Source of the DNA: Latrodectus hesperus
Lineage: Eukaryota > Arthropoda > Arachnida > Araneae > Theridiidae
Reading direction: 5' to 3'
NCBI GenBank assembly: GCA_037975125.1
Contig: CM075858.1
Coordinates: 67,680,140-67,744,139 of the forward strand
Length of the DNA: 64,000 nucleotides
Shown: one piece after another, positions 25,390 through 36,999 of the stretch
Position numbering within the stretch: the first letter of the stretch is position 1
How the letters are laid out: each line of letters starts with the position of its first letter
Notes under the pieces: model-generated
What the model was told of the DNA's origin: nothing
What the model saw: only the letters and a program-made list of their open reading frames with translations
Database searches by the model: none
Made by a program: the position numbers and the translations under genes

Positions 25390-25860
25390 ACTGCCCTGTA
25401 CCCAGCCGAGAGATGGACACTATTAGTTAGACTAAAGCTGCTGCCTGGGAGTCTGAGTAATTTTGAAGCAAGTACCATTTGGAAGAATTCCAATACTTGA
25501 TACTCCAAATACAATAATACCCTGATGTATTATTGCAATTGGAGGACATTACGAACTATTTAACTTGCTCCAGCCGCTTCACGATGTATCTTTGGTTAAG
25601 TTATCTTTCGACAATGAGAAACTTACCAAATCAATAGGGCCTTTATACTCTAGTGGACGAAATTACCATCTAAGATGGTACCCTTCTATCAAAATCACAC
25701 CCCACCACCAGAAGAACACTTAATTCTATGAAATTCTGAAAAAAGTATTGGTCCTCTCGATATGACTGTTTTAAATATCGAACCCACTACCTGTCAGATA
25801 TGGGGTGATGCTTTTGCTTATCAGAATACCATAACTCAGGAATTTAATATAATATAATAA
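25390..25860 (-). repeat. Short repeat related to family C (rearranged)
   Basis: On the minus strand a B-box-like GGGTTCGATATTT (about 25779-25791) lies at the head. Further in, GCAAGTTAAATAGTTCGT and then CTTGCTTCAAAATTACTC match the tail of the 29556 copy (GCTTGTTAAATATATCGT and CCTGCTTCTAAATTACTG). About 200 extra bases separate head and tail, so this is a diverged or rearranged copy or two adjoining fragments. Confidence 0.4.
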
Positions 25861-27599
25861 TTAATTCCTCGTAATTATTTTTCCATAAATTTATTTAACT
25901 TTCAATTATGAATAAATTTGAAGTAAAATACAAAAATTAATAAATAGAAAATAATTGGTTTCTGAAATTTATACATTAATGTATTAACTGAATGATTGAA
26001 TCAATAACAACTTGTCTACCTTTTAAAGAAAGAAAAGATGTAGATAATCATTAAATTTTTGTTGATTGAGAGTGTATTAAAATAAGCAAAATTTTTACAT
26101 TTAAGTTTAATCTTTAGTGATTAGAAAATCTTCCGTGATAGAAAAATGTTTTTAATGCTATGATTAAATATTTTAAAAAAGGTATTGAAATTAACATTTT
26201 GAAATTGTTATATAAACAAATAAGCTATTATAACAGTTTTGGACTCTTTATTGCAATATAATTTCAACAGTCATATATTTTGCGAATTTTATTACATTAA
26301 AAGTTGCTCTATATAATACCTATCATTTTCAGCAATCATTTAAAATCATAATATGACATGTTTAATTGCTTACAGAAGTGGTATACCCCAAAAGAATGAG
26401 AAAATGTTACGTATAAAGAGCAGTATTTAGATAATACAACTCTTTTAAGGATTGTCGTTTCTACCATTTAGGTAGGTTGCTATAATTAGTCGTTGGTTGC
26501 TCCCAAAACCAAAAACCTAGAGGACTGAGGTTTGGGTATTACTGAGATCACTCACTACAAAAGTATTCCGGGACCAAACCCAGTGATACATTTATCTGTA
26601 AAATGTCTTTCACAGAAATATTTTTAAAATACTCTTGAAAGTATGAGGGTGTTCTGTCTAAAAAAAGATCACTAATGTGCTTGCATATTTCGAAAATTTT
26701 CCTCCTATAATCTTGATACATACAACCTGGTGATCGAATGTATCACCAAGTGTATTATAACTAATCTTCCCTAAAAGAACAACACGAAATAGTTGATGCT
26801 GAAAATGCATACAATATAATTCTGTTTTAATTGATACTTACAGAACCTTAACTAAGGTAGAAAGATTATTTATGGGCTCTCAAATTCATCATTTTGGTAT
26901 GTATAGTCATGGAATATCCAAATTTCGGTCAAATTTAGGATTTTAACATTTACAAAACTTATTATTATGACAAAAAGGCTTGAAAATAATGATATAGTAA
27001 AAAGTATAATTGGTTTAACCTAAAAAGCATTTGGAGATGATGATGCAATAAATAGGTTATGAATACAATATTTGTGTTAACTGAATGTCTCAAATATTCA
27101 TTATAAATTAATATATTCTGTCGCATTTAAAATAATTTTAGTTTTTTCTGATTACAATAATTATGATTTAAATGCTTTCCATAAAGTTTAATTTGAATTC
27201 ATCACTTGAACATTTACAGATTTTGTGTAGCCTAAATGACAGTGATAAACGAATTTTAGAATAATTATACAATAAATGGATTATTTATACAATTTTTATA
27301 TTATTAAACACCTAAAATATTCCCCAAAAACATATTATAAATAAATAAACAAATTTAACTTGTAGTTAAAGCACTGTTAACTATTGAATTAATTTTATAA
27401 ATATGTTTTGATGTTGAATGTTTTTATAAAGTTGTACTAAGAATTTGTTGTTTGAACAGTTACAGAGTTTGAGTCGTTAAAATGCAGAAAGCACACTTGA
27501 GGATGGTGTTACAACAGGTTATAACCATTAATCAAGCTCATTATGCAAAGAATTCTCAACTGTTCGATATTTAAAACTGGGAAACAGTGGAACACGATC
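25861..27599. other. AT-rich stretch, one possible repeat remnant
   Basis: Mainly AT-rich. 26460-26640 is more balanced, with a GGTAGGTTGC motif and CCAAACC-type phrases, and could be an unrecognised dispersed repeat. No coding signal. Confidence 0.4.
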
Positions 27600-28110
27600 A
27601 ATTACAATATTAAACTCACACATTCAGTGTCCGCTCCTCCCTCCACCCAATTATTATGCATTTCGACAAATTGCACTCCCCCACTTGAGTGACACTCCCA
27701 CCCCCTCCGCCCATCCTCGCGTTATGGAAATGGGAGAAGCCCCGGCATATTTTTGGCAACTCGCTTTAATTAGTGTGCGTCTCATCAGCTCAGTGGCGTT
27801 GGTGCGGGGAGGCAAAGACGATGACAGATGAGTTTAGGACAGTGTCGAGACAGCGTCCCTGCAAAAGGACACTTCATAATAGGCTGCCCCGGACTTTGAT
27901 TGATGCGCCCGGTACTCTTGGGGTGTCCGCAATTCCCGCGGGATCCGTGCGCACTTCTGAGTGACCATGACGGCTTGATACGTCCACACTGTGACGAACA
28001 GAACGAAAAGGATTAAAGGTGTGACGTGAAGAGGCACTGGCTGGGTTCCTATTGTCGATTCGGGAAACCAAAAGGACGATTCCTTTTGTCGTCCTAATTA
28101 AGCTAACAGG
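27600..28110. promoter_or_regulatory. Prominent low-AT island with clustered developmental-factor-like motifs
   Basis: The sharpest composition change in the window: about 500 bases of GC-rich sequence inside AT-rich DNA. It contains TTATGCAT (POU-like, about 27655), TTTAATTAGTG (homeodomain core, 27765), TGATTGAT (Exd/Pbx-Hox-type, 27898-27905), CCCGCGGGATCC and AACAGGCCGATC. Short frames here are mutually overlapping and unremarkable, and no splice-bounded exon was found. Likely a conserved regulatory element or an unmethylated island; both are inference. Confidence 0.4.
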
Positions 28111-28401
28111 CCGATCTTGGCTTCACTCATTGAGATTAGGATGATGAGAGGAATTTATTTCACTGAATTCAGCCTTCAAATGTAAGCATTTATTATCCGG
28201 ATTATTTTATGAAAAATTACTTCGATTTCACATGATTCATAAAATAGTTAACTCGTGATTTTATGATTATATTTTACTCAGGAGAATTAATTCAACCAGA
28301 ACCTACGATTTAAAAGTGTATTCCAAATTCTATCAGAAAATAATGATTTCTAAATTTTCTAAATTTTATGACTAATAATTTTAATGTTAAGCTATTTCAA
28401 C

Positions 28402-28405
28402 ATAT

Positions 28406-28472
<67 letters not shown>

Positions 28473-28713
28473 GTCGTTACCCAGTGGTCACTTGTGAACC
28501 AAGTCCCGGAGGCAAGTAGCGTTGCTTGCGCCATACCACCACAAACTCGTTTATTAGGTGGGCCACATTCATACATCATCACAGCAGAAAGGACAGAGAA
28601 AGCAGTGAAAAAAAGTAATATCCATGCCTGAACCGGGATTTGAACCAGGGACTCACAGCTCAGGAGTCAGGAACGCTAACCACTCAGCAATCGGTCGGCT
28701 ATATTCGATATAT
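28402..28713 (-). repeat. tRNA-derived SINE, family D, copy 1, with (TA)n tail and target duplication
   Basis: Read on the minus strand it begins near 28700 with TGCTGAGTGGTTAGCG (A box) and GGTTCAAATCCCGG (B box). The body matches the plus-strand copy at 34710: GTGATGATGTATGAATGTGG, GTTTGTGGTGGTATGGCGC, and the end GGGTAACGACA. The tail is the 59 bp alternating AT array (28409-28467). ATATTCGATATAT occurs on both sides (28402-28414 and 28701-28713), a 13 bp target-site duplication. This is a canonical retrotransposed SINE. Confidence 0.8.
28409..28467. repeat. (AT)n tract, 59 bp, forming the tail of a SINE
   Basis: Alternating AT directly joined to the 3' end (GGGTAACGACAATAT on the minus strand) of the family D SINE and running into its target duplication. 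Confidence 0.9.
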
Positions 28714-29545
28714 TCACTGTTAAAAAAATTAGGGGGAAATAAAAATGAAAGAAAACCGCTTCTCGACAACTAAACGTGGACATAAAAAATATGCTACACA
28801 GGAAAAAAGGCTGAAAAAAGTCTACGAAAGTTTTAATTATTTGCATATATAGACAAATTCAAAGTTTCATGGAAAGAATTCAAGAAACTATTTATTAATG
28901 AAAAGAAAAACGTAATGTATAAACTATACAAAATGTGCAATGAATTGACTTATGAGTCCATCGAATAGCTAAAATTGTTTTATATATTCAAGTTGTTCGA
29001 GAGAAGCATAGCAGATAAATGTCTTGCGGAATCATGTAAATTCGATGATAAAACATAAGAGCTGTTATCTGTGCATGTCCAATAAAATACTACTTTTGGT
29101 TTCTAATTCATGGCCTAATGCGTGTAGATAATATATGCATACGGAAACCGTATTTTGAAAATATTCTTCACAGTGTTTCTCAAGGTTATTAGTAAGGAAG
29201 TGGGTATAAAAATATTTATAATACTCTATATTGTACGCTTTATGCTAAAATTGGGTATTGTCTAATAATTACTAGCTTTGTATTTCTTAATTAAGTTTAA
29301 ATAAGAATCAATTAACACCAAGTTATTCTCCTTGTGTTGATGTTGATTGGATATTGTGATAGAATCATGCTAGAAGTATTATGTCACAATATCTATAACA
29401 ATATTCTACAAGCATTATGACTATATACTATATATATTAAGAGTACTATATACATAATATTGTTATATTTTATTGCATTTTTGCTGATCACATTAATTTA
29501 TTAATCATTGATAACCATGCCTAATGGAACAACAAATATAATTGT
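28714..29545. other. AT-rich spacer, nothing recognised
   Basis: AT-rich, without identifiable elements. Confidence 0.45.
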
Positions 29546-29555
29546 ATATTAAATA

Positions 29556-29872
29556 GTGTGGCTGCGAGGTGGCCTGGTTCGTGGGTGCTTTCGTTCTCTT
29601 TACCGGAAGGTTGTGAGTTTGAATCCCGACAAAATCAAAGATCCGTCCTGATCGCTAATGGTGTGGCTGGGGCTTGTTAAATATATCGTGGTCACAAAGT
29701 CCTTCATGTGGAATGGCTTCTCTGTGGGTGGGTGACCAAGTTTGGCGTTCTTCTGTTCGATTCCTGCTTCTAAATTACTGGTGTCTTACTATATAAGGAG
29801 CGATAACTTTCGCCTTTTGTAATACTGAAAGCTGAAAACTCTAGTAGTCAGGCATTATATACATAATATCAC
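29556..29872 (+). repeat. tRNA-derived SINE, family C, copy 2 (most complete)
   Basis: Starts GTGTGGCTGCGAGGTGGCC. It has an A-box-like GGTTCGTGGGTGC and a B box GTGAGTTTGAATCCCGAC at about 29613, then a 200-base body ending near TCTAGTAGTCAGG. ATATTAAATA occurs just before (29546-29555) and after (29873-29882), a possible 10 bp target duplication, though AT-rich matches are cheap. It is the reference for the copies at 855 and 25390. Confidence 0.65.
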
Positions 29873-29882
29873 ATATTAAATA

Positions 29883-30249
29883 AGTTCTGCCTATAAATTA
29901 TTTAATATTGCTTCCAGTATCATTTTGCGTTAGAAAGGAAAAACATCTCATAATATAATTATACAAGATAAATCTGAATGATGTAGCAGTATTTAATAGG
30001 CTTATAAAAAATTGCTTAAACCTCCAATCTAATATTGATGTGAAAATGATTAATTACACTTAACATAACACATTGCTTTGTTAAAAATAATGTTAGTCAA
30101 ATGTTAAGAGATCCAAAATCTGTAAAAGCAATTATTTTAAATAAATTATAAGAATAACTCTCAAATTTTTCAATCATAAATTTATAGCATTTATATCTTA
30201 TTAAAAGATTTTTAGCATCTCGCATTATTACGTTTTTACTTAATTGACG
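29883..30249. other. AT-rich spacer, nothing recognised
   Basis: AT-rich, no features. Confidence 0.45.
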
Positions 30250-30830
30250 TCCTATTTATTTCTTCTTTATTTGGAACGATGACTCGATTCATTTTCTTAC
30301 AGTTAAGCTGCGCTTTCATTTGCTGAGTCGAATTCCGTCTAATTGACCAAATGACACTTCCATAAAGACGCGATGATCGGTTAACCACAAGTAGCATGGA
30401 TTACTCTGAAATGCAGTAAAAAGGATTAGGCACTTCCACATTTGCAACGATTAATCAGTACCAGAAATTCGGGGACTTCCTAATGCGGTTTAGAAAGGAT
30501 TAGAATCCTAAGTCCCTGCGATCTGTTTTAACTGGCGATGCATTTGCCACCAGTGATCTCAGTTCCGACATCATTAGCTTGTCACCACATCATGTTAATC
30601 ACCTTACCTCGTCAGATGAGAAGGCCTTGGCGACTGAGCCTTTTCGCTCGCCAAAATTATCCGTTGAGAACTTGTCACCGAAACATTATTTCGGGATGTT
30701 AAAGGTATTATTGTTTGCAAATAGAGTCGCTTGTGCCTTCCTTGTTGCATTAAGTCGGAGGAATTTTAATATCTGCAGCCAGATGGCGTCCCATACTACT
30801 TGAGCGACGGTTTGGAAGATTAGGGAAATG
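30250..30830. promoter_or_regulatory. Low-AT island with a GGATTA cluster
   Basis: A balanced-composition block of nearly 600 bases. GGATTA (the Otx/Bicoid/Pitx-type K50 homeodomain core) occurs at 30398, 30423 and 30497, all in one orientation within 105 bases. AACCACAA (Runx-type) at 30383, ATTAATCA near 30450 and TGTTTGC (forkhead-like) near 30712 accompany them. The 74-codon plus frame at 30579-30803 has no motif and its codon use looks accidental. A developmental enhancer is plausible; this is inference from motif density. Confidence 0.35.
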
Positions 30831-33179
30831 AATGCGGTTGCTAGTTTATATTTATGAGTGGTGTTATAAAGATGGAGAAATATGAATATCTGTGATTGGT
30901 GTAGTTGCGAAGGGAAACTGTAAGCGTTAAAATCTTTTAAGAAATTAATGTTTTAGGCACAAATAAATATTTATTCACAAAGTAAATTCATTTTTCCTTT
31001 TAAAAAGTTACACTTGATTTTTTTTACCTAACTAAATAAATTAATTGAAAAATTCATTTCGTTTATTATACATTAAGAAAGGAAATTTTTTATTTAATAA
31101 ACATAAAACTTATCAATCATTTTTGTAAAAGTCAAAAAAATTTATGTGAACAATGTGAAAATTGATTCTTCAATGAAATTTATGGTATTAATCACAATTA
31201 CTGAAGCATTCTTTATATAGCTTTTACATTGGAATATCAAAGTAAGCAAACATATCATTATTATAATTAATTTAAGATATTATATGAATATAAAATGTAA
31301 GAAAGAAAAAGAAGAAATGTTTAAATATAAAATGAAATGCAACACATAGCTAAACATATATTTAGGTATTTTCCATAATTGAGTTGAAAAATATATTTTT
31401 ATAAATATTCTATTAGTATTATTCTTATCTCAGAAAAATGAAAATACAAATAGCTTTTTCATAAGTGGGACTGTATTTGTTTAAAAGGCCTTTCAAATAT
31501 TATGTACAAATACATCTTAAATAATATGATTTATGTACAAATGTACTAAAAATCAGCAGATTTTAGAAACTCTTAAGATAGAAAATATTCATGTTAATAT
31601 ATAAAATATGTAAGTCATTAGGTGTTCTTGAACATGGATGTTATGTTCCGATTCCATTTTCTTATTCATTTTTACAAACATGATATAAAAATTGCCATTA
31701 TTTTAGAAAGTTTTTTAAAATGGTTTCTTAACAATTTTCAATTAATTTTTGTAAGATTAAAAAATATTCACATCTATTTTATTTCGAATTGTAATTTCAT
31801 TTAAAATAATATAAAAAGAGGTAAAAAAAATTAAACTATTTATTTTTGCTGACTTTTCTTAGCATCTGTCATAAAATATAATGAAATCATCGAAAATTGA
31901 ATAGTCAGTGAAATTTATGCTAATTTTATAGTTCAAATAATGGCGGATCAAATTTATAACCTTATTTAGCAGTTTGTTTTTGGAGACTGATTCTTTAGCT
32001 TTTATCAATAAAATAGGCTTATTAATCTTAGTTAATAAGATAATGTGACACAAAAAATCATATAAAATGCAATTTCATTATTCTAGAATTAATCTCATTT
32101 AATTTCACTAATATGAAGTTTGAAAATTATTTTTAATTTTTATCCAAGAATAAAAAATAGTACTAAATGGTTAATAATTTCATTATTTGCTTGCATAGAA
32201 TAATTAAATATTTCACATAAAACTGGCATGAAGAAACTAGAAATGTTTAAATATAAAATAAAATTCACACACGCACATAACTTATTACAAATAGAAGAAT
32301 TCAAAAGTCGTGAAGTTTTCATGTAATACGCTAGAAATTTCTAAATTCCTTGCTTTAAATTCTACTTTTTACAAGAAAACAACAAAGAAACTACTACAAA
32401 ACTACTTTATAAATGTACTTTCAAATGTATTATTTTTTTAGGATAAAAACATTATGTATAAACAGAAGGAATGAAAATTGATCTGGATTTCTTATGAAAA
32501 CGAAAACTCTTTTAAATACAAAAAAACTATAAATTTGTAAAAATATTTAATTTGTTAGAAATTGTAAGCATTATCTAGAAATTCCTTTATCATTTTCATG
32601 AGAATTACATGGAAATAAGAATTGTTTCCCAACTAAAGTCTGCCAAGTATTTACTCCAAAAATGAATTTTTAACTAAATTTTTTCAACATTAAAATAAAT
32701 ATTTATTTCTATTTTACTTCAAATCAAAATTTATGATAATTAGCTTGAGGGAATAGGGATTATATACTGCATCATAATATCATTTGAAGTTAAGATATTT
32801 GACTTTTAGGATGAAGCATTTTGCAAAGCTAGATTCCATAAAATCATAATTCTTTTTCAAGAATGTATGAATTTATTACTAAGCATATAATATATTCTGA
32901 CAGTGGTTATTTTAAAGTTTGAAATTATGCAAGCTTAAGAATTCTGCTCAAAAACATTGAAGAGAAAGTCATAAAATATTAAATTTATGTTTCTTTACAA
33001 AATCTATTAAAATTGAAGTTAAAAAATATCTGAAGTATTGTATCACTGAAGGAGTATAATATAGTAAAAGAGCCAATTAAGAGAGATACACACAAAATTT
33101 CATTAACGTTGTTATTAAATGATGAACGATTAAATGCTGAATTGTATCTTTTGAGTCGTAAATAGCTGTATCATTTATT
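30831..33179. other. AT-rich stretch, nothing recognised
   Basis: 2.3 kb of very AT-rich DNA with scattered low-complexity frames (e.g. 31622-31804, minus 31859-32053). Confidence 0.5.
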
Positions 33180-33430
33180 CGAAGAAAAGACATGGAAACA
33201 TCATTAAACCCTTTTAGTGCGTTTCTAATTTTCAGCTATGGAATTATGCAAAATAAATATAAATTCTGCAAAATGGAATTCTCGACGATTAATGAGAATT
33301 GAGAGGAAAAGGCGTTTAAATGAGGCGTTTTAAACTGCCGTAATTCATCTCTGTGAGTGGAATTAATGGGAAATGAGATATTTGGGAATGGAAATCTCAT
33401 TTTAACTACAGTTTCCGGTCACAGTTACCA
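33180..33430. other. Small lower-AT island
   Basis: Contains TCTCGACGATTAATGAGAATTG, AGGCGTTTAAATGAGGCG (direct repeat of GGCGTTT at about 33310 and 33324) and several GAATGG/GGAAATG phrases. Candidate non-coding element by composition only. Confidence 0.25.
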
Positions 33431-34699
33431 AGAAACAAATAATCACGCTTGAAAGAAATGAATTTCATTTTTATTATCTATTAATAGCTGTGTTTCTTGT
33501 TGAATTAATGAAATTTAAAGTATATTGAATTTTTAAGTCTCCTAAAAAGAATATATACTTTAATTAAAAGAGGAAAACTGCAATTTTTATTATTTAATTT
33601 AATTTTTTATTGGTCAGTGAAGGGTAAGATATTATGACAGATTATTTAATAATAAATATCTTTATATTTCCCTTATACTCCCTATAAAATTCGAAGGAAG
33701 AGGTCAATGAAAAAATTTATTTAGAGAATTAATTTGAAGATATTTGAAATTAATTTGTAAAAAAAATTTTTTTTCTATATAATTACTACATTTAATGAAA
33801 ATACATTTCACAATTTGACCAAATATATTTATAAATGTACAAAATGAAATAATTACCGACACATCAATTTAAAAAGCTAAGACTAAATGTGTTTGTATTA
33901 TAAAGATTGATAAAAATTTTACTATGAAACTGATTTTAAGCTATGATAAGATAATTGTTAATGTTTGAAATTAATCAGAAATACATTTCAATGAACTGAA
34001 AATCCCATTTCTTTTTATCGTTTTAATAATTAAAAAAATGTTTCCCTTTGAATAAATAAATTAAAAAATGTGTAAAAGTAACAGTGTTTGAAAGATTAAT
34101 TTGAAATTGATGTTTAGATGTAATCAAATGATTAAATCTCACCACTAAAAATTTTTAAGAAATATAATAATATTTTAGCAATAAAGCAATATTTCATAAA
34201 TAAAAATCATACTATTTTTTACTAATTATAAATTACCTTTGGAATTTTTCAACATATAATGGGTAACAAATTTCTGATATATTCCATACTAAAAGAAATA
34301 TTTTTCCGTGGAAGTCATGTGTTTTCTATAAAAAACAAGGATACAATTTTAAATATAACACTTCCAAGTTATCAGCATTCATACCATATTATTTCTAGTA
34401 TATATTGTGTTAAAAAATCTAATTTTAATCGTGCTTGTGAAAAAATTATATATAAAATGGTTAATTCATTGCTAATCAAATTATGTATAAAGCTATATAA
34501 AATTCAACAGCTATATAAAATTTGCATCAAAACTATATAAGTGTTTTAATATGTAAATTTATAAAGCTGAATAATCTTTTAATTTAAACTAATTAAATTT
34601 ATTAGTATCTAAGATTTATCTTAATATATAAGCTTTTTCTTTAGAAAATTTTACAAGCTCTCTTAATAAATTTTTCACTGCAATTATACATAACATAAT
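33431..34699. other. AT-rich stretch, nothing recognised
   Basis: Very AT-rich. The 93-codon plus frame at 34259-34540 is Ile/Lys/Asn/Tyr-rich without a recognisable motif and is probably chance. Confidence 0.45.
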
Positions 34700-34709
34700 A
34701 TTGTTTAAG

Positions 34710-35014
34710 AGCACCGACCTATGACTGAGTGGTTAGCGTTCCAGACTTCTGAGCTGTGGGTCCCGGGTTCGAATACTGGTTCCGGCATGGATGATACGAT
34801 CCCTCTTTGTTTTCTCTGTCCTTTCTTGTGTGATGATGTATGAATGTGGCCCACCCTATAAACGGGTTTGTGGTGGTATGGCGCGGGCAATGCTACTCGC
34901 CTCCGTGACTTGGTTCACAGGTGCTCGCTGGGTAACGACAAATGAGTAGCAGTTACTGTCTTTATTGTGGCATAGGGTTCGTCATCCAAGTGCTCGCCAT
35001 TGGAAAAAAAAAGA
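34710..35014 (+). repeat. tRNA-derived SINE, family D, copy 2, with A-rich tail
   Basis: A box TGACTGAGTGGTTAGCG (about 34721), B box CCCGGGTTCGAATACTGG (about 34762), then the family D body through GGGTAACGACAAATG. About 70 further bases end in a nine-A run. Flanking ATTGTTTAAG (34700-34709) and ATTGTATAAG (35015-35024) look like a target duplication with one mismatch. Sequence agreement with the minus-strand copy at 28402-28713 is high through the body. The minus-strand open frame 34705-34890 is an artefact of the repeat. Confidence 0.75.
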
Positions 35015-35024
35015 ATTGTATAAG

Positions 35025-35500
35025 TAAATCTCCTATGTAAGAATTTCACTAAAGTGAATAAATTATTTTTCAAAATGATATATTTGTTATTAAAAATTTA
35101 CGAACTATTTAATTTCTCATCAAAACTATTTACGGACTTTAATAATTAATATCAACTGTTACTTACAGTTTCAAATCTGCAGTTTAGGATATTTTATGAG
35201 ATTTTTAACAATTTGTAGCAGAAAAAAATTCATCAGTTACTTATGGTTGTTTTATTCTCAAACTATCATTGTATGATTTTAATGCGATTAGGAAAAGAAA
35301 TGCAACTTAAGAGTTTGTGAATATTTCATTATAAAAAATGGGCTATGATTATTATTTTAATGTAAACTAACCGCTGTGCGACATGCATGCTATACCTTTA
35401 TTGAAAACATTCCTGCATTTTATTTAGAAAATAGGAATTAAGTATAATTTTTGAATAGAAATTTATAAAAAGCTGTGGAAAAGTTACTTATAACATGTTG
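35025..35500. other. AT-rich spacer, nothing recognised
   Basis: AT-rich, no features before the tandem duplication. Confidence 0.45.
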
Positions 35501-35543
35501 TTAGCATAAGTGTTGACGCTATAGAACGGAAATTAGCTCTGTA

Positions 35544-36150
35544 GATTATCTAGACAATTCGCAGATTAACTAGGATGATATCTTAATGTGCCGAAAGTTG
35601 TTTCCTTCCCCAAATTACTTGGATAATCTGATAATTATATAGATAATTTGCACATTACTAGGCATTCGTTATAATGAAATAAAATCTATTGCAGGAAAAA
35701 CAACAGTGTGCAATTTAGCATGATATTTATTTTTCGAGACCCAAAAATTCAAGTTAATGCAATCAATCAATCAATAAACACACTGATAAGTGTTAAAAAC
35801 TATTATATAAAGGATCAAACGATGAATGCTGAAATGAGGTATTCTTCAGATTATCTAAGCAATGTGCAGATTCGTTGGGATGATTCTTATGTGTGGAAAG
35901 TTCTCTTATTTCCCAAATTGCTTAGATAATTTGCTAATCATCTAAATAATCAGACAGATTATCTACTCGTACTCGTCATTCTTGTTAAAATGTAAATAAA
36001 TTTATTGCTGGAAAATTAAAACGCGTTCCTGTAAGCTTAATTTAATATAATGTTTTTTATTTTTCGGTATCTAAAAAATACAAGTTTATAAAATCGCAAT
36101 ATATAAACTCACGGATCAATCACTCAATTAAAACTTATTATAAGAATAAT
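35544..36150 (+). repeat. Diverged tandem duplication, ~305 bp x 2
   Basis: GATTATCTAGACAATTCGCAGATT (unit 1, 35544) and GATTATCTAAGCAATGTGCAGATT (unit 2, 35849) start two copies. They continue in parallel through GAAAGTT.T...TTCCC, AAATTGCTTAGATAATTTGC, CTATTGCAGGAAAA versus TTATTGCTGGAAAA, ATTTTTCG and AAACTATTATA versus AACTTATTATA. The offset drifts from 305 to about 330 bp through indels. A plus frame at 35708-35929 spans the junction and is not conserved between units, so the duplication is non-coding. Confidence 0.7.
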
Positions 36151-36374
36151 ACGAAGAAGCACAAAGGATTATATAATTAATGAAATTAACATAATATTTT
36201 ATTATTTCTCTTTTTACTCTGGATTTTAGAGGCACAGATTTGTTAATTTGCAGATTAATAAAATAATCTATATAAACGATTTTTGTGGTAACATAAACAG
36301 ATTTAAGTAACATATAGCAATAAGGAATTTAACTAAATGAAATATCTGGTTTTGTTAATCCTCTTTCAATCTCT

Positions 36375-36490
36375 TTGGTTCAACAGCTCGTGGGTTTGAA
36401 TCCTATTTTGAGCTTGGATATTTGTAGTGATTCGGAATCCATTTTAAAATTTAGGTCCCGGAATTAGCTCTTATGCAAAAATTGACCATT
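36375..36490 (+). repeat. Short repeat, family A, copy 4 (plus strand, fragment)
   Basis: GTGGGTTTGAATCCTATTTT (B box) is followed by AGCTTGGATATTTGTAGTGA, CGGAATCCATTTTAAA and GGTCCCGGAATTAGCTCTTATG. That is the family A order in forward orientation. Confidence 0.5.
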
Positions 36491-36779
36491 GAGAGACGAA
36501 TGCAAACAAACTTCCTTCAATCTTGGGCATGGAAGATTATAGTAGTCGCAGCTCATTTCAAACAGTTTTCATGTGGAGAAAATGTATATTGAGGGATAAA
36601 CAATCATTCTTCAAACTTTTGGTATGATGTATTCATTGCGGTGAGAAATAAAAAAGATACTTGTGGATATTTATCTTAAAAGCAAGAGCTTTGATTACTG
36701 TTTTACGATAAATATTGTCTTATATTATCAAAAAGAAAAAGTTGAAAATTTCTCTGATCCTCGGAAGATGTTATTGGGC

Positions 36780-36995
36780 TCATCGAGGGACAGTGGTTAT
36801 ATTCAATCTTTTAAACTCTTGAATAACGAGAATTGTATGTTAAGCTTCTGCCTCATACATGCATAAGAGTCGGGGTGGGTGCGTGGGAGTTTTCTGTTCA
36901 TCCTCCCCTAATGCATGTATTAAATGGCACACTCTGTGAAAATTCTTCTTGGAAGGCAATTACGCGGTAGACATCAAAATGCTTTGCAGTACTCT
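36780..36995 (-). repeat. Short repeat, family B, copy 3
   Basis: The plus-strand phrases AAGCTTCTGCCTCATACATG, GTGGGAGTTTTCTGTTCATCC and GTGAAAATTCTTCTTGGAAGG align with GCGCTTCTGCTTTAAGCATA, GGGGAGTTTTCCAGGTTTCC and GTAAAATTCTTCCAGAGG of the 19.7-20.0 kb copy. The tRNA-like head is eroded. Confidence 0.5.
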
Positions 36996-36999
36996 TAGC

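Noticed and set aside
26460..26640. Possible SINE
   Set aside because: More balanced composition but no A or B box and no second copy recognised in the window.
27773..28071. Three overlapping short frames in the 27.6 kb island
   Set aside because: Mutually overlapping on both strands, no domain, no splice boundaries. The GC-rich composition explains them.
34710..34790. Possible tRNA gene from strong A and B boxes
   Set aside because: Part of a SINE with target duplication. The cloverleaf is not intact.
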